From assembly GCA_900557175.1 (NCBI GenBank), contig USSL01000139.1:1-5336 (forward strand): DNA of 5,336 nt, in the 5' to 3' direction. Positions within the stretch are counted from its first letter, which is position 1; each line of letters begins with the position of its first letter. The DNA comes from an uncultured Eubacteriales bacterium (lineage in GTDB: Bacteria > Bacillota > Clostridia > Lachnospirales > Lachnospiraceae). The notes beneath the pieces are model-generated. The model made no database searches, was not told the DNA's origin, and saw only the letters and a program-made list of their open reading frames with translations. A program made the translations under genes and the position numbers. Shown in pieces: positions 1-5,336 of this stretch.

Positions 1-362
1 GCCATATTCTGCTTTAATTCTTCCACACTTGAAAACTTCATCTCCGGACGGCAGAAGGAGTACAGGCTCACCTCCACATATTCCCCGTAGATTTCCTCAT
101 TAAAATCATAAAGATATGTTTCCACGCTCATCTGGCCGCTGTTGCTCACCGTAGGCCGGCAACCGATATTTGTAATGCCGTTCAGCTGTCTGTTTCCGGC
201 GGATAACCGGGAAAGATACACGCCGTTTGGGGGCAGGAGCTTGTCCCTGGGAGGAAAAAGGTTCACCGTGGGCATCCCCAGCGTCCTTCCCAGCCTTTTC
301 CCATGCATGACATTCCCCGCCACACAGTAGGGAGCGCCCAAAAGCCGTTCCACCAGCTCCAT
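1..362 (-). pseudogene. ribF: RibF riboflavin kinase domain, frameshifted and running off the window
   Basis: This is the continuation of ribF in a different frame, with 120 codons open to the window edge and no stop. Numbering as if one base were restored, residues 174-207 contain ERLLGAPYCVAG and GKRLGRTLGMPTVN, the flavokinase PTxN motif (204-207) that binds the Mg-nucleotide. Then come PNGVY (218-222), TNIGCRPTV (237-245), VETYLYDF with the presumed catalytic Glu at 254, and FCRPEMKFSSVEELKQNM at the edge. The restored RibF would have 293 residues in view; family members usually have about 305-315, so only the last 15-20 residues are missing. All kinase motifs are intact, which argues against an old, decaying pseudogene. 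A separate small protein could start at the ATG at 362, but I regard this as one interrupted gene. Confidence 0.85.
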
Positions 363-880
363 ATTCCCTTCTGCACCTCTTCCCGCACAAAGGTGGAGCT
401 AATCTCCCGGCCGTTATACATGATTTTGTCGATAACCTGTACCTGATAACCCATCCGTTCGGACATGGCCTGCAGAAGATGCCAGTCCCCCTTTCCTCTG
501 TCTCCATAGGAAAGATCCGTCCCTGCCGCAATAAACCTTGTCTGCAGCCTGTCATGCAGCACTTCCCGGACAAAGGTCTCCGGCGGCATGGCCGCGGTTA
601 CCGCATTCATGGGGAATTCAATCAGAAGATCGATTCCCATCCGGTCAAAAACCCGTCTTTTTTCTTCCTTGGTTGTCAGCTCCGCCTGCGGCTTCCCTGA
701 GAAAAACACCCCTGGAGGGGGATCAAAGGTGAAAACCGCCGACTGCAGCCCATCCTCCTTTGCCTTCAGAATCTGAGAAAGAAGCATTCTGTGGCCCTGA
801 TGAATGCCGTCAAATTTGCCGATGGCCACCGCCGTATGGTGTTTACATTCAAATTCTGTCGTACCCGAAATTATCTGCAT
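263..880 (-). CDS. ribF: RibF, FMN adenylyltransferase (FAD synthetase) half; reading frame broken
   Basis: RibF normally phosphorylates riboflavin to FMN (C-terminal kinase) and adenylates FMN to FAD (N-terminal adenylyltransferase). This open frame encodes the adenylyltransferase half. It shows the nucleotidyltransferase motif GKFDGIHQGH (21-30), FTFDPPPGVFF (50-60), AAGTDLSYGDRGKGD (118-132) and EISSTFVREEVQKG (159-172). Residues 1-172 follow the family. Residues 173-205 are Trp/Gly/Arg-rich nonsense ending at a stop at 265-263, because the frame shifts near position 365. The normal continuation, the kinase domain, is open in another frame from 362 downwards. The ATG at 880 has GGAG at 891-888 with a 7-nt spacer. 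A 78-nt gap separates it from truB, unlike the overlapping genes upstream. As it stands the product could make FAD from FMN at best, if it folds. A sequencing or assembly error is the simplest explanation, because a full-length protein reappears when one A is restored. Confidence 0.9.
   Translation of the reverse strand: MQIISGTTEFECKHHTAVAIGKFDGIHQGHRMLLSQILKAKEDGLQSAVFTFDPPPGVFFSGKPQAELTTKEEKRRVFDRMGIDLLIEFPMNAVTAAMPPETFVREVLHDRLQTRFIAAGTDLSYGDRGKGDWHLLQAMSERMGYQVQVIDKIMYNGREISSTFVREEVQKGIWSWWNGFWALPTVWRGMSCMGKGWEGRWGCPR
363..368 (-). other. Probable one-base deletion (frameshift site) in ribF
   Basis: Read on the minus strand, the bases run AAG GGA ATA TGG in the upstream frame. Inserting one A gives AAG GGA AAT ATG GAG, that is K-G-N-M-E, which is what RibF proteins have after the ISSTxVREEV motif. 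The loss lies in the short A run at 365-364. A -1 ribosomal slip after GGA would give the same peptide, but no canonical X-XXY-YYZ slippery heptamer is present. Confidence 0.8.
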
Positions 881-887
881 TGAATCA

Positions 888-891
888 CTCC
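888..891 (-). promoter_or_regulatory. Ribosome-binding site of ribF
   Basis: GGAG lies 7 nt before the ATG at 880, at the downstream end of the 78-nt truB-ribF gap. The rest of that gap (958-892) shows no clear promoter, no riboswitch-like fold and no hairpin followed by a T run. Confidence 0.75.
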
Positions 892-958
892 AGTATCCGT
901 ACTTTCCGTTATTTCTGCGGGATATTTATCTAAAGGGTTTGGTTCCTTCACAGTCACA

Positions 959-1876
959 TTACAGGAACATTTTTACGGGCTGATACCTTTCCTTTTCCTC
1001 CGAAAAGGCATAGATGCCGTAAAAACGTCCTTTTCTGTCATACACTCTCACCTGTCCGCCGTCCGGAGTCCTTACGCTTTCCTCCGCCTGGCCGGGATAA
1101 AAGGCATTCCCGTTTTCTATCAGCCTGGCAAAAGCGTCCTTCACCGTAAGGGCAGGAAGCTCTGTAAACATCGCTTCCACAGGTATCACCTTTTCTTCCA
1201 GCCTGCCCTGCGCCGCCAGTTCTTCCAGCTGGGAAAGCTTCAGCGCGCCGTCAATGGTAAAAATGCCCACTCTTGTGCGCTTCAGGCTTTTCATGGTGCC
1301 GCCGCAGCCAAGCTTCTGTCCGATATCATGGCATAAGGTCCTGATATAGGTTCCTTTGGAGCAGTCTACAGTAATTGTAACCGTCTTAATATCATCTTCA
1401 AGGTTAATATCATTAACCCTCAAAGAATTAATCTTTATACGGCGCGGTTTTCTCTCAACCTCTACCCCTGCTCTTGCAAGCTCATAAAGCTTCTTTCCGC
1501 CGACCTTAATTGCCGAATACATTGGCGGAAGCTGGTCGTAATCGCCGACAAAGCTTAAAGCAGCCTCCTCAATGGCCTCCTTTGACAATACAGTAAAATC
1601 GGCCGGCGTTTTATGAAGCACTGTGCCAGAAATATCCTGCGTATCCGTTGTCTCACCGAGACGCATAACTGCCTCATAGACTTTATCTTTATCCGCAATC
1701 ATATCGCAAAGCTTCGTGGCCTTGCCGAGGCATACCGGAAGCACGCCGACCGCATCCGGATCCAGCGTGCCTGTATGTCCTATCTTTTTCTGTTTTAAAA
1801 TACCGCGGAGCTTTGCCACAACATCGTGGGATGTAAAGCCCTTTTCCTTACAGACATTAATCATTCCGTCAATCAT
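959..1876 (-). CDS. truB: tRNA pseudouridine(55) synthase TruB
   Basis: Isomerises U55 to pseudouridine in the T-loop of most tRNAs. The 305 residues match the family (about 300-315). The N-terminus INVCKEKGFTSHDVV is typical. The catalytic Asp is D39 in KIGHTGTLDPDA, the conserved active-site Tyr is Y67 in KVYEAVMRLGETTDTQD, and LPPMYSAIKVGGKKLYELAR (116-135) and KGTYIRTLCHDIG (174-186) are conserved core segments. The C-terminal 70-80 residues are the shorter PUA-like region seen in Gram-positive TruB. The ATG at 1876 overlaps the nrnA stop by 8 nt, with GGGGAG at 1895-1890 spaced 13 nt; an alternative ATG at 1864 would lose four residues. The odd point is codon use. Of 17 Leu codons up to about residue 187 only one is CTG, while 7 of the last 10 are CTG, and Val codons shift towards GTG. 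The protein itself is intact, so the enzyme should be functional. Confidence 0.96.
   Translation of the reverse strand: MIDGMINVCKEKGFTSHDVVAKLRGILKQKKIGHTGTLDPDAVGVLPVCLGKATKLCDMIADKDKVYEAVMRLGETTDTQDISGTVLHKTPADFTVLSKEAIEEAALSFVGDYDQLPPMYSAIKVGGKKLYELARAGVEVERKPRRIKINSLRVNDINLEDDIKTVTITVDCSKGTYIRTLCHDIGQKLGCGGTMKSLKRTRVGIFTIDGALKLSQLEELAAQGRLEEKVIPVEAMFTELPALTVKDAFARLIENGNAFYPGQAEESVRTPDGGQVRVYDRKGRFYGIYAFSEEKERYQPVKMFL
1300..1380. other. Composition and codon-use boundary inside truB
   Basis: Hand counts of 60-base rows give 38/60 GC at 541-600, 34/60 at 1081-1140 and 39/60 at 1201-1260. They drop to 17/60 at 1381-1440, 20/60 at 2221-2280 and 18/60 at 4381-4440, with rows near 47-50% in between (1501, 1621, 1801, 3601). 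Leu codon choice in truB switches to CTG at the same place. The boundary falls at or just after the conserved codons for GTYIRTLC (1354-1331). Confidence 0.6.
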
Positions 1877-2831
1877 TGTTTTTAAGCTGCTCCCCTATTC
1901 TCTCAATTATCTGTACAAGCGTCTCGTCGGCATCTGCATAAACCGTGGCGCCCGCCGCCTTAATATGGCCGCCGCCGCCAAGACTTACAGCAATTTCAGA
2001 CACATTGACTTTATCCTTTGCACGCATACTTACCTTGAAGCTTCCGTCTTTGCCTTCTGTCATAAGAATTGCGGCTTCTGTGCCCTTTGTCAGTCTGAGC
2101 TGGTCGATGACACCTTCCAGATCACTTGATACAGCGCCATATTTTGACAAAAGCGCCTGTGGCACCTTTGCAGCAATCACACGGCCGTCAAGATAAAGCC
2201 GGCTCTCCAAGAGACATTCACCAAGAAGCTTATTTTGCATATATGTCTTTTCATAAAAGACCTCATCCATCATCTTCTCTGTATGCACACCTTTTGAAAT
2301 AAGACGGCCTGCCACAGTCATCGTATGCTCCGATGTATTTGTATGCTTAAAACAGCCGGTATCACACATAATGCCCATGTAAAGTGCCTTAGCGCACTCT
2401 GAGCCGACTTTATCCATATCAAACAGATCCGAGAGCACCTCGCATGTCGAACTTGCCTCAGGACAGATGACATCTTCATCCGCAAAGCCTGTATTGCTTA
2501 TATGATGATCGATGCAGAGCGTCTTTTTTGCATGATCAAAATATTTTGCAAATGCACCGAGACGCTCTCTGTCGCCACAGTCAAGGACAACAAACAAATC
2601 AAAGATTTCATCGCTCTCACTGTCGGAAACAATATTTTCTGTACCGTCAAGCACTTTATAGCTGTCTGCCACAGGCTCTAAAAAAACAACCGCCTTTGTA
2701 TCTGCATAATTATCTTTAATATAGTGATACAATGCCATACATGAACCGACGCAGTCGCCGTCAGAGCGGACGTGGCCGGATACAGCCACAGTCTTCGCTT
2801 TGCAAAGAGCCTCCAAAAGTTTATTCTTCAT
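1869..2831 (-). CDS. nrnA: DHH-family bifunctional oligoribonuclease / pAp phosphatase (NrnA-like)
   Basis: Likely Mn-dependent phosphoesterase that degrades 2-5 nt nanoRNAs and, in characterised NrnA proteins, dephosphorylates pAp to AMP. Numbered from the ATG at 2831 (320 residues; B. subtilis NrnA is similar in length), the metal-binding motifs are HVRSDGD (20-26), LDCGD (83-87), the signature IDHH (107-110) and GIMCDTGCFKH further on. The C-terminal DHHA1 domain has the substrate-binding GGGGH (285-289). A GTG at 2840 would add three residues (323 total). I prefer the ATG because AAAGGA at 2848-2843 is 11 nt from the ATG but only 2 nt from the GTG. The start overlaps the end of rbfA by 11 nt (20 nt from the GTG) and the stop overlaps truB by 8 nt, so the gene sits in a coupled chain. 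The domain call is certain; the exact substrates (nanoRNA, pAp or both) are inferred from the family and position. Confidence 0.92.
   Translation of the reverse strand: MKNKLLEALCKAKTVAVSGHVRSDGDCVGSCMALYHYIKDNYADTKAVVFLEPVADSYKVLDGTENIVSDSESDEIFDLFVVLDCGDRERLGAFAKYFDHAKKTLCIDHHISNTGFADEDVICPEASSTCEVLSDLFDMDKVGSECAKALYMGIMCDTGCFKHTNTSEHTMTVAGRLISKGVHTEKMMDEVFYEKTYMQNKLLGECLLESRLYLDGRVIAAKVPQALLSKYGAVSSDLEGVIDQLRLTKGTEAAILMTEGKDGSFKVSMRAKDKVNVSEIAVSLGGGGHIKAAGATVYADADETLVQIIERIGEQLKNND
1890..1895 (-). promoter_or_regulatory. Possible ribosome-binding site of truB inside nrnA
   Basis: GGGGAG lies 13 nt before the truB ATG at 1876, within the last codons of nrnA. The spacer is long, so initiation may rely mainly on coupling through the 8-nt overlap of the nrnA stop and truB start. 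Confidence 0.45.
2607..2624. repeat. 18-bp exact direct repeat, copy inside nrnA
   Basis: Identical to 2827-2844, exactly 220 bp away. On the minus strand it encodes DSESDE at residues 70-75 of NrnA (ATG numbering), just before the LDCGD motif. Confidence 0.7.
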
Positions 2832-3201
2832 CGCTCTCACTGTCCTTTAAGTCTTTTGTCACATCATCAATAAGCTTTGACATATTTACACCGTACTCAA
2901 TGGACTGGTCAAGACAAAATGTAATTTCCGGCGTATGGCGCAGATTTACAGAGCGTGCCAGCTCCTTGCGGATATAGCCGACAGCACTTTTTAAGCCCTC
3001 GACCGTATCCTCCTGCGCTTTTTTATCCCCAAGCACACTGATATATGCCTTGCAGTATTTAAGGTCCGGTGTAACCTCAACAGAAACAACACTCGTCATC
3101 GGGCTGATTCTCGGATCTTTAATTTCCCTCGAAATAATACGGCTTAATTCTTTTAAAACTTCCCCATTAATTCTCGTATTTTTAATACTGTTCTTTCTCA
3201 T
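2821..3201 (-). CDS. rbfA: 30S ribosome-binding factor A (RbfA)
   Basis: Small KH-fold protein that binds the immature 30S subunit near the 5' region of 16S rRNA and helps its late maturation and cold adaptation. The 126 residues fit the family, which is usually about 115-135. Visible family signatures are an N-terminal helix ending in REIKDPR (25-31), the strand VTPDLKYCKAYISVLG (43-58), the Ala-x-Gly helix kink AVG (73-75) and the C-terminal block RHTPEITFCLDQSIEYG (88-104). The tail is acidic (DSESDEE, 120-126). The ATG at 3201 is well supported, with GGAG at 3211-3208 and a 6-nt spacer. The gene follows infB by 24 nt and its last codons overlap the start of nrnA, so the two are probably translationally coupled. 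The DNA encoding the acidic tail recurs exactly inside nrnA (2607-2624). Confidence 0.96.
   Translation of the reverse strand: MRKNSIKNTRINGEVLKELSRIISREIKDPRISPMTSVVSVEVTPDLKYCKAYISVLGDKKAQEDTVEGLKSAVGYIRKELARSVNLRHTPEITFCLDQSIEYGVNMSKLIDDVTKDLKDSESDEE
2827..2844. repeat. 18-bp exact direct repeat, copy at the rbfA-nrnA junction
   Basis: Identical to 2607-2624. It encodes DSESDE (residues 120-125) in the acidic RbfA tail and also contains the nrnA GTG and most of its ATG start region in another frame. Confidence 0.7.
2843..2848 (-). promoter_or_regulatory. Likely ribosome-binding site of nrnA inside rbfA
   Basis: AAAGGA lies within the last codons of rbfA, 11 nt before the ATG at 2831 and only 2 nt before the GTG at 2840. 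The spacing favours the ATG. Its position inside the upstream gene is consistent with translational coupling. Confidence 0.5.
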
Positions 3202-3207
3202 ATCTTA

Positions 3208-3211
3208 CTCC
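3208..3211 (-). promoter_or_regulatory. Ribosome-binding site of rbfA
   Basis: GGAG lies 6 nt before the ATG at 3201, inside the 24-nt infB-rbfA gap. The spacing is good and fixes the rbfA start. Confidence 0.8.
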
Positions 3212-3225
3212 AATCCGGCGATTGT

Positions 3226-5336
3226 TTATCTTTCAACTTCTTCCATGACAAACATTTCAATCTTATCGCCCTCTTTGATGTCATTATATTTTTCAAAGGA
3301 CATACCGCACTCATAACCGGCATTGACTTCCTTCACGTCATCTTTAAAACGTTTTAAGGATGCAAGCTCACCTTCATGAATCACGATATTATCTCTTAAC
3401 AGACGTGCTTTACAGCCTCTTAAAACTTTACCGTCAAGCACATAGCCGCCGATAATTGTACCGACGCCGGATACTTTGTATGTCTGGCGCACTTCCGCGT
3501 GACCGATAATACGTTCCTCGAATGTCGGATCCAGAAGGCCTTTCATTGCCGCTTCCACGTCCTCAATCGCGTTATAAATAACTCTGTAAAGACGGACATC
3601 CACATTTTCCTGTTCCGCAATCTGCTTTGCTGTATTATCCGGGCGCACATTAAAGCCGATAATAATCGCATTTGAAGCAGAAGCAAGTGTTACGTCAGAT
3701 TCATTAATTGCACCGACACCGCCGTGGATAACCTTTACGGCAACCTCATCATTTGAAAGCTTCACAAGACTCTGTTTTACAGCCTCTACCGAGCCCTGGA
3801 CATCGGCCTTGACAACAATATTCAAATCTTTAATCTGTCCGGCCTGAATCTGGTCAAAAAGACCGTCAAGAGACAGCTTGGATTTTGTATCGGCAAGCAT
3901 CTTCTCACGATTATTTGCAATAAATGTTTCTGCAAAAGCACGGGCTTCTTTCTCTGAATCTGTTGCGACAAATACTTCGCCGGCTAAAGGCACATCATTC
4001 AGGCCTAAAATTTCAACCGGCGTTGAAGGGCCTGCCTTCTTCACGCGGCGTCCCTTATCATCGATCATTGCACGGACACGGCCGTAAGCTGTGCCGACTG
4101 CGATTGTATCGCCCACATTTAAAGTACCTTTCTGAACAAGCACCGTCGCTACAGAACCGCGGCCCTTATCAAGCTTCGCCTCAATGACAAGGCCTCTCGC
4201 ATTTCTGTTCGGATTTGCTTTAAGCTCGCGCATCTCTGCCACAAGTAAAATCATATCCAAAAGTTCAGGCAGACCTTCTCTTGTATGTGCAGATACAGGC
4301 ACCATAATTGTATCGCCGCCCCAGTCTTCTGCAATAAGGCCGTACTCTGTCAGCTCCTGTTTTACGCGGTCAATATTGGCACTTGGTTTATCAATTTTAT
4401 TAATAGCAACAATAATTTCGATTTCTGCAGCCTTTGCATGGTTGATTGCTTCAATTGTCTGCGGCATAACACCGTCGTCTGCGGCAACAACTAAAATTGC
4501 AATATCCGTTGCAAGCGCACCTCTTAAACGCATTGCCGTAAATGCTTCATGTCCCGGTGTATCAAGGAATGTAATTTTCTGTCCGTTGACATCAACAACA
4601 TAAGCACCGATATGCTGTGTAATACCGCCGGCTTCACCTGTTGTAACACTTGTCTTACGAATTGCGTCAAGGATCGATGTCTTACCATGGTCAACGTGTC
4701 CCATAACACATACAACCGGCGGTCTTGACTTCAAATCAGCTTCGCTTTCCTCGTCTTCTTTTAAAAGTTCTTCAATTACATCGACAACAACTTCATGCTC
4801 ACACAAAATATCATATTCAAGTGCGATTTCTTCTGCTTCTTCATAAGAAATCTCTGTATTTAATGTCACAATCTTTCCTGCCATAAAAAGCTTCTTAATG
4901 ATTTCTGACGGAGAAATCTTCATCTTATCACCAAGCTCTTTTAATGTAATTGTATCCGGCAGTTCAATATTTGTCACCTTTTCAACAACCGGCTTCGGCT
5001 TTGCTGCCGGCGGTGTCAGAGGCTTCTTTGAAAGCTGGAAGCTCTTTGAGCCTTTCTTTTCATTATCTCTGTCTCTGTTGTTTTTATCCTTTGAACCTTT
5101 ATCCTTAAAGTTTCGGCGTGTCTCTCTCGTTGAGTCTTTTGTGACAACAACTTCCTTTGAAATTGCACTGTCTAAATTAAACTTGGCATCTTTATCGCGT
5201 CCTCTGCTGCGGTTATCTCTGCTGCCGCGGTTATCTCTATTGCCGCCGTCTCTGTTTCCTCCGAAGCTTCTATTGCCGTCACGGTTTCCGCGGTTATCTC
5301 TGTTATCTCTGCTGCCGCCGTCTCTGCTTCCTCCGA
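3226..5336 (-). CDS. infB: Translation initiation factor IF-2 (5' end beyond window)
   Basis: GTPase that delivers fMet-tRNA to the 30S subunit and promotes subunit joining in the cytoplasm. The frame is open from the window edge to TAA at 3228-3226, giving 702 visible residues; the true start lies beyond 5336. Counting from the first full codon, residues 1-49 are almost only Gly, Arg, Asn, Asp and Ser, and 50-119 are a charged Lys/Pro linker. An IF2_N domain follows (about 121-175). The G domain has G1 GHVDHGKT (212-219), G2 GGIT (236-239), G3 DTPGH (258-262), G4 NKID (312-315) and G5 SAH (348-350). Domain II ([15 protein letters not shown]), domain III ([12 protein letters not shown]) and the fMet-tRNA-binding C-terminal domain ([20 protein letters not shown]) are all present. 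A GTG at 4977 opens a 583-residue frame, but it sits inside the linker with no convincing Shine-Dalgarno, so I do not take it as the start. The gene lies 24 nt upstream of rbfA. Identification is secure. Confidence 0.97.
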   Translation of the reverse strand, partial: GGSRDGGSRDNRDNRGNRDGNRSFGGNRDGGNRDNRGSRDNRSRGRDKDAKFNLDSAISKEVVVTKDSTRETRRNFKDKGSKDKNNRDRDNEKKGSKSFQLSKKPLTPPAAKPKPVVEKVTNIELPDTITLKELGDKMKISPSEIIKKLFMAGKIVTLNTEISYEEAEEIALEYDILCEHEVVVDVIEELLKEDEESEADLKSRPPVVCVMGHVDHGKTSILDAIRKTSVTTGEAGGITQHIGAYVVDVNGQKITFLDTPGHEAFTAMRLRGALATDIAILVVAADDGVMPQTIEAINHAKAAEIEIIVAINKIDKPSANIDRVKQELTEYGLIAEDWGGDTIMVPVSAHTREGLPELLDMILLVAEMRELKANPNRNARGLVIEAKLDKGRGSVATVLVQKGTLNVGDTIAVGTAYGRVRAMIDDKGRRVKKAGPSTPVEILGLNDVPLAGEVFVATDSEKEARAFAETFIANNREKMLADTKSKLSLDGLFDQIQAGQIKDLNIVVKADVQGSVEAVKQSLVKLSNDEVAVKVIHGGVGAINESDVTLASASNAIIIGFNVRPDNTAKQIAEQENVDVRLYRVIYNAIEDVEAAMKGLLDPTFEERIIGHAEVRQTYKVSGVGTIIGGYVLDGKVLRGCKARLLRDNIVIHEGELASLKRFKDDVKEVNAGYECGMSFEKYNDIKEGDKIEMFVMEEVER
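5231..5336. repeat. Near-identical 34-bp direct repeats, 72 bp apart, in the infB linker
   Basis: Positions 5231-5264 and 5303-5336 match at 31 of 34 bases by eye (differences fall at 5239, 5240 and 5255 of the first copy). Shorter degenerate copies of the same TTATCTCTGCTGCCG-type unit lie between and beside them (from about 5213). They encode the Gly/Ser/Asn-Arg-Asp repeats of IF-2. The second copy reaches the window edge, so the array probably continues. Such a repeat is prone to slippage and length variation. Confidence 0.8.

Noticed and set aside
106..573. 155-codon minus-strand open frame over ribF
   Set aside because: It is a third frame overlapping both RibF halves. Its translation resembles nothing, while the other two frames give recognisable RibF motifs.
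881..958. Terminator, promoter or FMN riboswitch between truB and ribF
   Set aside because: The 78-nt gap is too short for an FMN riboswitch. Only weak 4-5 bp pairings (AAGG with CCTT) exist, with no T run and no convincing -35/-10 pair.
1716..2129. 137-codon plus-strand open frame across the truB-nrnA junction
   Set aside because: It is antisense to two well-supported genes, with hydrophobic random-looking content; no evidence of coding.
2500..2614. Short out-of-frame open frame starting at the decoy ATG inside nrnA
   Set aside because: About 37 codons, no Shine-Dalgarno, no recognisable content; a by-product of the 18-bp repeat.
4184..4603. 139-codon plus-strand open frame opposite infB
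   Set aside because: It lies exactly opposite the IF-2 G domain, has no family resemblance and no supporting ribosome-binding site; the minus-strand protein explains the sequence.
4975..4977. GTG as the infB start or an internal IF-2 isoform start
   Set aside because: E. coli makes IF-2 isoforms from internal starts, but here the upstream bases lack a clear Shine-Dalgarno and the frame stays open with an IF-2-like linker to the window edge.

Overview
This window is the distal part of a conserved translation and RNA-processing operon from a Gram-positive (Firmicutes) bacterium. All genes lie on the minus strand, so transcription runs from position 5336 towards 1. In transcription order the genes are infB (initiation factor IF-2, 5' end outside the window), rbfA (30S maturation factor), nrnA (DHH-family oligoribonuclease / pAp phosphatase), truB (tRNA pseudouridine-55 synthase) and ribF (riboflavin kinase / FMN adenylyltransferase, 3' end outside the window). 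The nusA-infB-rbfA-(nrnA)-truB-ribF order is the classic arrangement of Clostridia and Bacilli. The Gly/Arg/Asn/Asp-rich IF-2 linker and the protein sequences suggest a gut-type clostridium, probably Lachnospiraceae. That family placement is an inference from protein style, not from a search.

Layout. 5336-3226: infB, 702 codons visible, with a low-complexity disordered N-terminal linker followed by IF2_N, the G domain and the C-terminal domains. 3225-3202: a 24-nt gap holding a good Shine-Dalgarno for rbfA (3201-2821). nrnA (2831 or 2840 to 1869) overlaps the end of rbfA. truB (1876-959) overlaps the end of nrnA by 8 nt. A 78-nt gap (958-881) without a recognisable terminator leads to ribF (880 to beyond position 1). 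There is no gene-free stretch over 300 bases, and I see no RNA gene, mobile element or CRISPR array. Every plus-strand open frame looks like a shadow of a minus-strand gene.

How the genes work together. IF-2 places initiator tRNA on the 30S subunit, RbfA matures that subunit, TruB modifies the T-loop of tRNAs, NrnA recycles very short RNAs and pAp, and RibF makes FMN and FAD. The tight spacing and overlaps imply co-transcription and translational coupling through truB; ribF has its own ribosome-binding site.

Two things stand out. First, ribF carries an apparent one-base deletion near 363-367. It separates an intact adenylyltransferase domain from an intact-looking kinase domain in another frame. 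Second, base composition and codon choice change abruptly inside truB near 1350: upstream infB-rbfA-nrnA and the 5' part of truB are moderate in GC, while the 3' part of truB and ribF are clearly GC-richer and favour CTG and GTG. This could be homologous recombination with a GC-richer relative or a chimeric assembly. I do not see a previously undescribed biological system here; the region is mainly housekeeping genes.
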